Shown here in pieces: positions 27,982-36,338 of a DNA stretch of 64,000 nucleotides. Source of the stretch: Pseudomonas mediterranea CFBP 5447. Its GTDB lineage: Bacteria > Pseudomonadota > Gammaproteobacteria > Pseudomonadales > Pseudomonadaceae. The stretch is taken from assembly GCF_000774145.1 (NCBI RefSeq), contig NZ_KN322984.1, forward strand, positions 397,084-461,083. Reading direction: 5' to 3'. How positions within the stretch are numbered: position 1 is the first letter of the stretch; each line of letters starts with the position of its first letter. The notes below the pieces were generated by a model. The model ran no database searches, was not told the DNA's origin, and saw only the letters and a program-made list of their open reading frames with translations. The position numbers and the translations under genes are program-made.

Positions 27982-29550
27982 TCAGCATCGTGGCGAGGGA
28001 GCTTGCTCCCGCTTGGGGGCGCAGCACCCACCTGAGGGGCCTGCTACGCAGTCCAGCGGGAGCAAGCTCCCTCGCCACGGCGTGTACGCGGGATCAGGCG
28101 CGGCGTCGCCGCCGGCCTCCAGCCCCCCGCCCAGGGCCGTCACCAGATTGGCATGGGCACTGAGGCGCGCCGCCTCCACCTGCTGCTGCACCTGTTGCTG
28201 CTTGAACAACAGGCTCTGGGCGTTGAGCACATTGAGGTAGTCCGTCAGCCCGCGCTGGAACGCCACCAGCGCAATGTCGTAGGTACGTTGCGCGGCGGCC
28301 ACGGATTCGGCGGCGAAGGCCTGTTGCTTGTCCATGGACTCGCGACGGATCAGTTGGTCGGAAATGCCCTTGAGCGCATTCACCAGCGTCTGGTTGTAGT
28401 GCGCCACGGCGGCGTCATAGCCGGCCGCCGCCTCGCCCAACTGCGAACGCAGGCGCCCGCCGTCGAAGATCGGCAGGGTGACGGCCGGCCCGACTCTGTA
28501 GGTCAGCTTCTTGCCCGTCAGGAACTCCAGCGCACCGCCGCCCGTGGCCATGTAGCCCAGGCTCGCCATCAGATCCACATTGGGATAGAAACCGGCCCTG
28601 GCCACCTCGATGCCCCGCGCCTGCGCCGCCACCTGCCAGCGTCCGGCAACCACATCCGGTCGCTGGCCCAGCAACTCGGCGGGCAACGCCGACGGCAGCT
28701 TCAAGGGGGCCCCCAGGGCCAGGGCCGGACGCTGCAGGCCCGCGCCCTCCCCCGGTCCCTTGCCCGCCAGTGCCGCCAATTGATTGCGACTCAAGGCGAT
28801 GGCTTCGTCGAGGGCGTCGAGTTGACGATGGGTCTCGGGCAACGGCGCCTGGGCCTGGCTGACTTCGAAATGAGTACCGATGCCACCGTCGAGACGCTTT
28901 TGCGCCAGGTCGAGAATCTGTTCCTGCTGGCGCAGGGTCGCGGCGACGATATCGCGCTGGGCATAATGCAACGCAAAGCGGATATAGGCCTGCACGACGT
29001 TGTTCTGCAACTCCAGCTGCGCCTGTCGTGCCTCGGCGACGCTGGCGTGGGCCAGGTCGACTGCCCGCTCGCTGGCGTTGCGCTCCCGCCCCCACAGGTC
29101 CAGAGCGTAGCTCAGGCCCAGGCCGGCGTCGTTGTCCCAGGTGGTCGTATTGGCCAGTTCGCCAGGACCGTAGAACTGATCGGTGGGCCAGTTGTGGCGC
29201 TTGAGAGTGGCCTGGCCATTGACCTGCGGCGACTCGGCCGCCTCGGCAACACCGGCCATGGCCTTGGCCTGTCGCACCCGGGCGGCAGTCAGGGCCAGGC
29301 TCGGGCTGTCCTGCACCGCCAGGTCGATCCAGCGATCCAGTTGCGGGTCGCCATAGGCCTTCCACCACTGGCGACTGGGCCAGTGGGCATCGCGGGCGGC
29401 CTCGCGGATCGCTTCATCGGTGGCCAGTCGGTCGGCTGACAACGCCTCGCCCCGGGGTGCGATCCCTCCCGTCCCGATGCAAGCGCTGAGGGTCAACGAT
29501 AAAGCCCAAACACTGAGAGTCTTCAGCTCTCTGCTGATGCAACGCGGCAC
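27982..29550 (-). CDS. Efflux outer-membrane lipoprotein (NodT/OprM family) with REP-encoded C-terminus
   Basis: 522 residues. The lipobox LSAC places the lipidated Cys at 24. Two OEP repeats with long helices and the DLWGRE(R/x)N and DGGRL-type motifs are present, as expected for a trimeric TolC-like channel. The family core ends near TALGGGLE (about residue 480). The final 32 or so residues, about 490-522, are read through a REP palindrome (27989-28079), so the native stop appears lost and a stop at 27982-27984 is used. First gene of the efflux operon and divergent from the LysR gene. Confidence 0.92.
   Translation of the reverse strand: MPRCISRELKTLSVWALSLTLSACIGTGGIAPRGEALSADRLATDEAIREAARDAHWPSRQWWKAYGDPQLDRWIDLAVQDSPSLALTAARVRQAKAMAGVAEAAESPQVNGQATLKRHNWPTDQFYGPGELANTTTWDNDAGLGLSYALDLWGRERNASERAVDLAHASVAEARQAQLELQNNVVQAYIRFALHYAQRDIVAATLRQQEQILDLAQKRLDGGIGTHFEVSQAQAPLPETHRQLDALDEAIALSRNQLAALAGKGPGEGAGLQRPALALGAPLKLPSALPAELLGQRPDVVAGRWQVAAQARGIEVARAGFYPNVDLMASLGYMATGGGALEFLTGKKLTYRVGPAVTLPIFDGGRLRSQLGEAAAGYDAAVAHYNQTLVNALKGISDQLIRRESMDKQQAFAAESVAAAQRTYDIALVAFQRGLTDYLNVLNAQSLLFKQQQVQQQVEAARLSAHANLVTALGGGLEAGGDAAPDPAYTPWRGSLLPLDCVAGPSGGCCAPKREQAPSPRC
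27989..28079. repeat. REP palindrome overlapping the 3' end of the outer-membrane factor gene
   Basis: Arms of 25 nt (27989-28013 and 28055-28079) are perfectly complementary, sequence class GTGGCGAGGGAGCTTGCTCCC. The element lies almost wholly inside the coding frame and ends 30 nt upstream of the FUSC start codon. Confidence 0.9.
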
Positions 29551-29614
29551 TTGCGCAAGATTCCTGGGAAAGGGACAAGGAAAAGCAACGAGCGTGCATG
29601 CCGGTTAAGCGACC

Positions 29615-29703
29615 TGTGGGAGCGAGCCTGCTCGCGAAGGCGGCGGCACCCGCCCTATCGCAGGCAACTGACCCAACGCCTCGCGAGCAGGCTCGCTCCC
29701 ACA
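29615..29703. repeat. REP palindrome in the efflux/LysR divergent region
   Basis: Perfect 23-nt arms (29615-29637 and 29681-29703) of the GTGGGAGCGAGCCTGCTCGCGA class. It sits between the outer-membrane factor start (29550) and the candidate LysR site at 29813, so the efflux promoter would have to read through it. Confidence 0.88.
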
Positions 29704-29812
29704 TGAGGTCCGTGCCAGACAGCCCGCCCCTACAACGCCGGCAATTCTAGGCACCCAGCCAAACGGCGATAAGCCGATCTTTCTGCGAATCTTTGTTACC
29801 GTAAACGCGATA

Positions 29813-29827
29813 ATCCGTAAGTCGGAT
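29813..29827. promoter_or_regulatory. Candidate LysR-type operator
   Basis: ATCCG-TAAGT-CGGAT is a perfect 5-bp inverted repeat in the AT-N11-AT form typical of LysR-family recognition sites. It is 55 nt upstream of the LysR start codon, in the shared region with the divergent efflux operon. Confidence 0.55.
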
Positions 29828-29881
29828 CCCGTAGCGCCGTAACTTCGTGTCACAATTTGCTATCGCCCTAGAGAGCCCTTC

Positions 29882-30850
29882 ATGGACACCTTGCAAAACA
29901 TGCGCGCGTTCTGCTGCGTTGCCGAAGCCGGCAGTTTCACCGCCGCCGCCGTGCAACTCGATACCACGACAGCCAACGTCTCGCGTGCGGTTTCCAACCT
30001 GGAAGCCCATCTGCAAACCCGCTTGCTCAACCGCACCACCCGGCGCATTGCCCTGACCGAAGCCGGCAAACGCTATCTGCTGCGTTGCGAACAGATCCTG
30101 GCCTATGTCGAGGAAGCCGAAGCCGAGGCCAGCGACGCCCATGCCCGGCCGGCCGGACAGTTGAAGGTCCATACCATGACCGGTATCGGCCAGCATTTCG
30201 TGATCGACGCTATCGCCCGCTATCGCAAGACCCATCCGGACGTGACCTTCGACCTGACCCTGGCCAACCGCGTGCCGGACATCCTGGACGAGGGCTATGA
30301 CGTCTCCATCGTGCTGGCCAGTGAACTGCCGGATTCGGGCTTCGTTTCCCAACGCCTGGGCATCACCTACAGCATCGTCTGCGCGTCACCGGCCTACGTG
30401 AAGGCCAATGGTTGCCCACAGAAGCCCAGCGAGCTGCTGAACCACGCCTGCCTGCGCCTGGTCAGCCCGGTCATTCCACTGGAGAAATGGGTGTTCGACG
30501 GCCCCGAAGGCCAGGAGATGGTCACCATCAACCAGTCACCCTTCCTGGTGAACTCCGCCGATGCGATGAAAACCGCGATCACCAGCGGCATGGGTATCGG
30601 TGTACTGCCGGTTTATGCGGCCATCGAAGGCCTGCGCAACGGCACGCTGGTGCGGGTAATGCCCAACTACCGCTCCCAAGAATTGAACCTCTACGCCATC
30701 TACCCTTCGCGCCAGTACCTGGACGCGAAGATCAAGACCTGGGTCGAGTACCTGCGAGGTTCGCTGCCGGAAATCCTGACAGCGCACCAGGCCGAGCTGA
30801 CGGCGTATGAGTTGAGCGGAAGCCTGGCGGGTGCGCGAACCGCGAATTGA
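29882..30850 (+). CDS. LysR-family transcriptional regulator
   Basis: 322 residues. The N-terminal winged helix-turn-helix (about residues 1-60: NMRAFCCVAEAGSFTAAAVQL, LLNRTTRRIALTEAG) has the family pattern, followed by a LysR substrate-binding domain (about 92-300). Divergent from the AaeXAB-like efflux operon, as aaeR is in E. coli, so it probably controls that operon in response to an aromatic acid; the ligand is not determinable here. Confidence 0.93.
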   Translation: MDTLQNMRAFCCVAEAGSFTAAAVQLDTTTANVSRAVSNLEAHLQTRLLNRTTRRIALTEAGKRYLLRCEQILAYVEEAEAEASDAHARPAGQLKVHTMTGIGQHFVIDAIARYRKTHPDVTFDLTLANRVPDILDEGYDVSIVLASELPDSGFVSQRLGITYSIVCASPAYVKANGCPQKPSELLNHACLRLVSPVIPLEKWVFDGPEGQEMVTINQSPFLVNSADAMKTAITSGMGIGVLPVYAAIEGLRNGTLVRVMPNYRSQELNLYAIYPSRQYLDAKIKTWVEYLRGSLPEILTAHQAELTAYELSGSLAGARTAN

Positions 30851-30880
30851 AATCGCCGCTCCTGGATCGGGAAACGTCCC

Positions 30881-31111
30881 TCAGCGTTTGCCCATCGAAC
30901 GACGGGTGCCGGGCGGTGCCGCACCCGGGGACTTGGCGTGACCGTCCTTTACGCCGTTCTTGTACCAAGGCAGTTGCCCCGCGCCTTTGGCCGTGCCCAG
31001 TTCACCGGGTTTGAAGGGAAACTTGAAGGCCGGGATCGCCGCTTTGCCGCTCTCGGCGCTGGAAACATCGCCGTCAGGCAGGTCGGCCGGTTCGCCGTTA
31101 GGGGAAGTCAT
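30881..31111 (-). CDS. Small conserved-looking hypothetical protein
   Basis: 76 residues from ATG at 31111 (MTSPNGEPADLPDGDVSSAE); a GTG at 31126 would add five residues. No clear ribosome site is seen for either start. The sequence is hydrophilic and rich in Gly, Pro and Lys, without membrane segments, and looks like a plausible cytoplasmic protein with biased third-position G/C. No domain is recognised. It is convergent with the LysR gene. Confidence 0.55.
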   Translation of the reverse strand: MTSPNGEPADLPDGDVSSAESGKAAIPAFKFPFKPGELGTAKGAGQLPWYKNGVKDGHAKSPGAAPPGTRRSMGKR

Positions 31112-31285
31112 GTAAATGCCGTTCACTCAAGGTAGGCCATCAATCCGTGGCGAAGGGTTTGCTCCTCGCCATACTGTGCAAGTCAGGCCTGGAGGGAGGC
31201 GCGACGGGCACCAGTATACCCGCCCGCTGCCGCAACGTATCGGGCAGATTCAACCTGACACTCATCCGACAGTAATCCAGGACGA

Positions 31286-31305
31286 AACTGACAAGCCTGT
31301 CAGTT
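31286..31305. promoter_or_regulatory. Perfect palindrome upstream of the RND operon, candidate response-regulator site
   Basis: AACTGACA-AGCC-TGTCAGTT has 8 of 8 paired arms and a 4-bp centre. It resembles the TGACA-N-TGTCA core of CusR/CopR-type boxes bound by OmpR-family metal-responsive regulators. The operon encodes such a regulator, so autoregulation from this site is likely. It lies 81 nt before the start codon; TATATAAG at about 31335 could provide a -10. Confidence 0.65.
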
Positions 31306-31386
31306 AGCCGTCACCTTCCTGACCGTCTCGCAACGCTATATAAGAGTCCTGTAAATCCCTTCGTCCCGGACCGGCTTCCCACATCC

Positions 31387-32544
31387 ATGCACATCCAGAA
31401 AAAAACCGTCCTGCTCGTCGCGCTATTGATCGCCCTGGCGGCCCTCGTCCTCTGGTTCGTCATGAAACCCAGCGCCGCCAAATCCGGTGCGCCTGCCGCC
31501 GTTCCGGTACGGGTCGTCAGCGTGGAGCAAAAGGATGTGCCGCGCTTCGCCAGCGGCATCGGCACGGTGCTGTCACTGCACAGCGTGGTGATCCGTCCGC
31601 AGATCGATGGCATTCTCACCCGACTGCTGGTCAAGGAAGGGCAACAGGTGAGCAAGGGCGATCTGCTGGCGACCATCGACGACCGCTCCATTCGCGCCAG
31701 CCTCGACCAGGCCCGGGCCCAGCTTGGCGAAAGCCAGGCGCAACTGGCGGTGGCCCAGGTCAATCTCAAGCGTTATAAATTGCTGAGCGTCGATGATGGC
31801 GTCTCGAAGCAGACCTACGATCAGCAGCAGGCCCTGGTCAATCAGCTCAAGGCCACCGCCCAGGGCAACCAGGCAGCCATCGATGCCGCCCAGGTGCAGT
31901 TGTCCTACACACAGATCCGCTCCCCGGTGACCGGTCGCGTCGGCATCCGCAATGTGGACGAAGGCAACTTCCTGCGCACCAGCGACAGCGACGGCCTGTT
32001 CACCGTGACCCAGATCGACCCGATTGCGGTGGAATTTTCCTTGCCCCAGCAGATGCTGCCCACCCTGCAGCGGTTGATCGCCGCGCCCGAGCAGGCGCTG
32101 GTCAAGGCCTACGTCGGCGCCGATGGCACGGCGGGCGAGCTGCTTGGCGAGGGTCGGCTGAGCCTCATCGACAACCAGATCAACCCCAATACCGGCACCC
32201 TGCGGGCCAAGGCCGAGTTCAACAACGCCGGGCAACGGTTGTGGCCAGGGCAACTGGTCACGCTGAAAATCCAGACCGCCCTCGACAAGGGCGCCCTGGT
32301 GGTGCCGCCGACCGTGGTCCAGCGCGGGCTGGACCAGCACTTCGTCTACCGGCTCAAGGGTGACAAGGTCGAGAACGTGCCAGTGGAAATGGTCTACCAG
32401 GACAGCGGCATGCAGATCATCAGGGGGGTGAACGCCGGCGATCAACTGGTGAGCGACGGCCAGTCACGCCTCAGGCCGGGGGCCAGCGTCCAGGTGCTCA
32501 CTGCCCCACCGGTCATCGCCAAGACCACGGAGCCGCGGTCGTGA
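31387..32544 (+). CDS. RND efflux periplasmic adaptor, MdtA-like
   Basis: 385 residues. A hydrophobic N-terminal anchor (about residues 8-26) is followed by the biotinyl-lipoyl half motifs (IRPQIDGILTRLLVKEGQQV and IRSPVTGRVGIRNVDEGNFL) flanking a short coiled coil, then the beta-barrel and membrane-proximal domains (VVPPTVVQRGLDQHFVYRL). It links the RND pump encoded next to an outer-membrane channel, which is not in this operon. It overlaps the pump gene by 4 nt (GTGA). Confidence 0.93.
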   Translation: MHIQKKTVLLVALLIALAALVLWFVMKPSAAKSGAPAAVPVRVVSVEQKDVPRFASGIGTVLSLHSVVIRPQIDGILTRLLVKEGQQVSKGDLLATIDDRSIRASLDQARAQLGESQAQLAVAQVNLKRYKLLSVDDGVSKQTYDQQQALVNQLKATAQGNQAAIDAAQVQLSYTQIRSPVTGRVGIRNVDEGNFLRTSDSDGLFTVTQIDPIAVEFSLPQQMLPTLQRLIAAPEQALVKAYVGADGTAGELLGEGRLSLIDNQINPNTGTLRAKAEFNNAGQRLWPGQLVTLKIQTALDKGALVVPPTVVQRGLDQHFVYRLKGDKVENVPVEMVYQDSGMQIIRGVNAGDQLVSDGQSRLRPGASVQVLTAPPVIAKTTEPRS

Positions 32545-35500
32545 AGGGTCGCGGCTCGATTTCGGCGTGGTGCATCGATCACCCCGTCGCCACGGTGCTG
32601 CTGACGTTCGCCCTGATACTGCTGGGGTGTATCGCCTTCCCTCGCCTGCCCGTCGCCCCCTTGCCGGAGGCGGAATTCCCGACGATCCAGGTCAACGCCC
32701 AACTGCCCGGCGCCAGCCCCGAAACCATGGCCTCTTCGGTGGCGACGCCGCTGGAAGTACAGTTCAGCGCGATCCCCGGTATCACCCAGATGACCTCCAG
32801 CAGCGCCCTGGGCTCGACCAACCTGACCCTGCAATTCAGCCTCGACAAGAGCATCGACACCGCCGCCCAGGAAGTGCAGGCGGCCATCAACACCGCCGCC
32901 GGCAAACTGCCCAGCGACATGCCTAACCTGCCTACCTGGCGCAAGGTCAACCCGGCCGACAGCCCGGTGCTGATCCTCAGTATCAGTTCCAGCCTGATGC
33001 CCGGCACCGAACTGAGCGACTACGTCGAAACGCTGCTTGCCCGTCAGATCAGTCAGATCGACGGCGTAGGACAGGTCAACATCACCGGTCAACAACGCCC
33101 GGCGATCCGGGTCCAGGCCTCCGCGGACCGTCTTGCCGCCATCGGCCTGACCCTGGCCGACATCCGTACCACACTCCAGCAGGCCAGCCTCAACCTGGCC
33201 AAGGGCGCCCTGTACGGCGATTCGAGCATTTCAACCTTGTCCACCAACGATCAATTGTTCCAGCCGGAGGAATACGGCGACCTGATCGTGTCCTACCGGA
33301 ATGGGGCACCGGTGCACCTCAAGGACATCGCCAAGGTGATCAATGGCTCGGAAAACGCCTACGTCCAGGCCTGGTCCGACAGCGAGCCAGGGCTCAACCT
33401 GGTGATCTTCCGGCAGCCGGGGGCGAACATCGTCGAAACCGTCGACCGCATCCAGGCGGCCCTGCCCACCCTGGAAGCCATGCTGCCCGCCGCGGTACAG
33501 GTCAAGGTGCTGATCGATCGCACCCAGACCATCCGCGCCTCGCTGCATGAGGTGGAGCTCACCCTGCTGATCGCCGTGCTGCTGGTGGTGGCGGTCATGG
33601 CGTTGTTCCTGCGCCAGCTCTCGGCGACGCTGATCGTCTCGGCCGTGCTCGGGGTGTCCCTGACCGCGAGCTTCGCACTGATGTACGTGATGGGCTTCAG
33701 CCTGAACAACCTGACCCTGGTCGCCATCGTCATCTCGGTGGGCTTCGTGGTGGATGACGCGATCGTGGTGGTGGAGAACATCCACCGGCATCTCGAGGCC
33801 GGTGACGGCATGCGCGAGGCGGCGATCAAGGGCGCCGGCGAGATCGGCTTCACGGTGGTGTCCATCAGTTTCTCCCTGATTGCCGCATTCATCCCGTTGC
33901 TGTTCATGGGCGGCGTGGTCGGGCGACTGTTCAAGGAATTCGCCTTGACCGCCACCTCGACCATCCTGATTTCCGTGGTGGTGTCCCTGACCCTGGCGCC
34001 AACCCTGGCGGCGCTGTTCATGCGCGCCCCGGTGCATCATGCCCACCGAGGTCTAAGCTTTGGCGAACGACTGCTGGGCGGCTATGAAAAAGGCCTGCGC
34101 AAGGCACTGGCCCATCAAAAGCTGATGATCGGCGTGTTCGGCCTGACCCTGGCACTGGCGGTGACAGGCTATGTGTTCATCCCCAAGGGGTTCTTCCCGG
34201 TGCAGGATACCGGCCTGGTGCTCGGCACCAGCGAAGCGGCCGCCGACGTGTCATTCCCCGACATGGTGGCCAAGCACAAGGCCCTGGCCGACATCGTCGC
34301 CGCCGACCCGGCGGTGCAGACGTTCTCCCACTTCGTCGGGGTCTCGGGCAGCAACCAGACCATTGCCAACGGCCGTTTCTGGATCGCCCTCAAGCCCCAA
34401 GGCGAGCGTGACGTCTCGGCCAGCGGTTTCATCGACCGGATCCGCCCCCAGTTGCAGAAAATTCCCGGCGTGGTGCTGTACCTGAGGGCCGGGCAGGACA
34501 TCAACCTCGGTTCCGGCCCCAGTCGCGCCCAGTATCAGTACGTCCTCAAGAGCAACGACGGGCCGACCCTCAATGCCTGGACCGAGAAACTCACCGACAG
34601 ACTGCGCAGCAACCCGGCATTCCGCGATGTCTCCAACGACCTGCAACTGGGCGGCAGCATTACCCACATCAACATCGACCGCAGCGCGGCGGCACGCTTC
34701 GGCCTGACCGCCAGCGATGTCGACCAGGCGCTGTACGACGCGTTCGGCCAGCGGCAGATCAACGAATTCCAGACCGAGACCAACCAGTACAACGTGATCC
34801 TGGAACTCGACACCCGGCAACGTGGCAAGGCCGAAAGCCTGGCCTACTTCTACCTGCGCTCGCCGCTGAGCGGGGAAATGGTGCCGCTCTCGGCCCTGGC
34901 CCGCTTCGATCCGCCCACCAATGGCCCGCTGTCCATTGCCCACGATGGCATGTTTCCGGCCGCGAACCTGTCGTTCAACCTGGCCCCAGGCGTGGCACTG
35001 GGGGACGCGGTGCGCATGCTCGACCAGGCGAAGAACGAGATCGGCATGCCGGCCGCCATCAGTGGCAACTTCCAGGGCGCGGCGCAGGCGTTCCAGAGTT
35101 CCCTGGCCAGCCAGCCGTGGCTGATCCTCGCCGCGCTGGTGGCGGTGTACATCATTCTCGGCGTGCTCTACGAGAGCTTCGTGCATCCGCTGACCATCAT
35201 CTCGACCCTGCCCTCGGCCGGCCTCGGCGCCCTGATCATGCTCTGGCTGCTGGGCCAGGACTTCTCGATCATGGCGCTGATCGGGCTGGTGCTGCTGATC
35301 GGCATCGTCAAGAAGAACGGCATCCTGATGATCGACTTCGCCCTCGACGCGCAGCGCAATGGCGGACTGACTCCGCAGGAGGCGATTTTCCAGGCGGGCA
35401 TGACCCGCTTCCGTCCGATCATCATGACCACCCTGGCCGCCCTGCTGGGCGCCCTGCCGCTGATGCTTGGCCATGGTCCCGGCGCGGAGTTGCGCCAGCC

Positions 35501-35654
35501 CCTGGGCATTGCGGTGGTCGGTGGCCTGCTGGTGAGCCAGGCGCTGACGCTGTTCACCACACCGGTCATATACTTGTGGCTCGAGCGGTTGTTTCATCGG
35601 CCCACCCAGCATTCCGGGCCTGCGCCGGCCGCGGCGCTGGCGACTACAGACTGA
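32541..35654 (+). CDS. RND efflux pump, MdtC-like inner-membrane transporter
   Basis: 1037 residues, full length for the HAE1 family. Start is GTG at 32541, overlapping the adaptor stop. Features: membrane helix 1 (about 12-32), the PGASPETMASSVATPLE motif of MdtB/MdtC-type pumps, paired Asp proton-relay residues D405/D406 in FVVDDAIVVVENI, and the C-terminal GIVKKNGILMIDFA. Homologues of the MdtABC group use two different pump subunits; only one is present here, so it may form a homotrimer. The substrate is unknown. A regulator gene follows after 9 nt. Confidence 0.94.
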   Translation: MKGRGSISAWCIDHPVATVLLTFALILLGCIAFPRLPVAPLPEAEFPTIQVNAQLPGASPETMASSVATPLEVQFSAIPGITQMTSSSALGSTNLTLQFSLDKSIDTAAQEVQAAINTAAGKLPSDMPNLPTWRKVNPADSPVLILSISSSLMPGTELSDYVETLLARQISQIDGVGQVNITGQQRPAIRVQASADRLAAIGLTLADIRTTLQQASLNLAKGALYGDSSISTLSTNDQLFQPEEYGDLIVSYRNGAPVHLKDIAKVINGSENAYVQAWSDSEPGLNLVIFRQPGANIVETVDRIQAALPTLEAMLPAAVQVKVLIDRTQTIRASLHEVELTLLIAVLLVVAVMALFLRQLSATLIVSAVLGVSLTASFALMYVMGFSLNNLTLVAIVISVGFVVDDAIVVVENIHRHLEAGDGMREAAIKGAGEIGFTVVSISFSLIAAFIPLLFMGGVVGRLFKEFALTATSTILISVVVSLTLAPTLAALFMRAPVHHAHRGLSFGERLLGGYEKGLRKALAHQKLMIGVFGLTLALAVTGYVFIPKGFFPVQDTGLVLGTSEAAADVSFPDMVAKHKALADIVAADPAVQTFSHFVGVSGSNQTIANGRFWIALKPQGERDVSASGFIDRIRPQLQKIPGVVLYLRAGQDINLGSGPSRAQYQYVLKSNDGPTLNAWTEKLTDRLRSNPAFRDVSNDLQLGGSITHINIDRSAAARFGLTASDVDQALYDAFGQRQINEFQTETNQYNVILELDTRQRGKAESLAYFYLRSPLSGEMVPLSALARFDPPTNGPLSIAHDGMFPAANLSFNLAPGVALGDAVRMLDQAKNEIGMPAAISGNFQGAAQAFQSSLASQPWLILAALVAVYIILGVLYESFVHPLTIISTLPSAGLGALIMLWLLGQDFSIMALIGLVLLIGIVKKNGILMIDFALDAQRNGGLTPQEAIFQAGMTRFRPIIMTTLAALLGALPLMLGHGPGAELRQPLGIAVVGGLLVSQALTLFTTPVIYLWLERLFHRPTQHSGPAPAAALATTD

Positions 35655-35663
35655 GGCGGAGCC

Positions 35664-36338
35664 ATGCGCGTTCTGATCATCGAAGACGAAGAAAAAACCG
35701 CGGACTACCTGCATCGCGGGCTGACCGAGCAGGGTTACATCGTCGATGTAGCCCCCGACGGCGTCGAAGGGCTGCACCTGGCCCTGGAAAGCGAATATGC
35801 GGTGATCGTGCTCGACGTGATGCTGCCGGGCCTGGACGGCTTCGGCGTGCTGCGAGCCCTGCGCGCCCGCAAGCAGACCCCGGTGATCATGCTCACCGCC
35901 CGGGAGCGGGTCGAAGACCGCATCAAGGGCCTGCGCGACGGCGCCGACGACTACCTGGGCAAGCCGTTCTCCTTCCTGGAACTGGTGGCCCGCCTGCAAG
36001 CCCTGACCCGTCGCAGCGGCGGCCATGAGCCGGTGCAGGTGAACATCGCCGACCTGTGGATCGACCTGATCAGCCGCAAGGCCACCCGCGCGGGCCAACG
36101 CCTGGACCTGACGGCCAAGGAGTTCTCACTGCTCAGTGTCCTGGCCCGCCGCCAGGGTGAAATCCTGTCCAAGACCGCCATCGCCGAAATGGTCTGGGAC
36201 ATCAATTTCGACAGCGACGCCAACGTCGTGGAGGTGGCGATCAAACGCTTGCGGGCCAAGCTCGACGGGCCGTTCGAGCGGAAGTTGCTGCACACCATCC
36301 GCGGAATGGGTTATGTGCTGGAGAGCCGCGGTGAGTAA
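35664..36338 (+). CDS. OmpR-family response regulator
   Basis: 224 residues. Receiver domain about 1-115 with acidic pocket E7/D8, phosphoacceptor D51 (VLDVMLPG) and K101 (GKPF); winged-helix DNA-binding domain about 125-220 with LTAKEFSLLSVLARRQGEILSK. Closest in type to metal-responsive regulators (CopR/CusR/IrlR). It is between the RND pump genes and a sensor kinase gene, with which it overlaps by 8 nt. The palindrome at 31286 is its likely target. Confidence 0.94.
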   Translation: MRVLIIEDEEKTADYLHRGLTEQGYIVDVAPDGVEGLHLALESEYAVIVLDVMLPGLDGFGVLRALRARKQTPVIMLTARERVEDRIKGLRDGADDYLGKPFSFLELVARLQALTRRSGGHEPVQVNIADLWIDLISRKATRAGQRLDLTAKEFSLLSVLARRQGEILSKTAIAEMVWDINFDSDANVVEVAIKRLRAKLDGPFERKLLHTIRGMGYVLESRGE

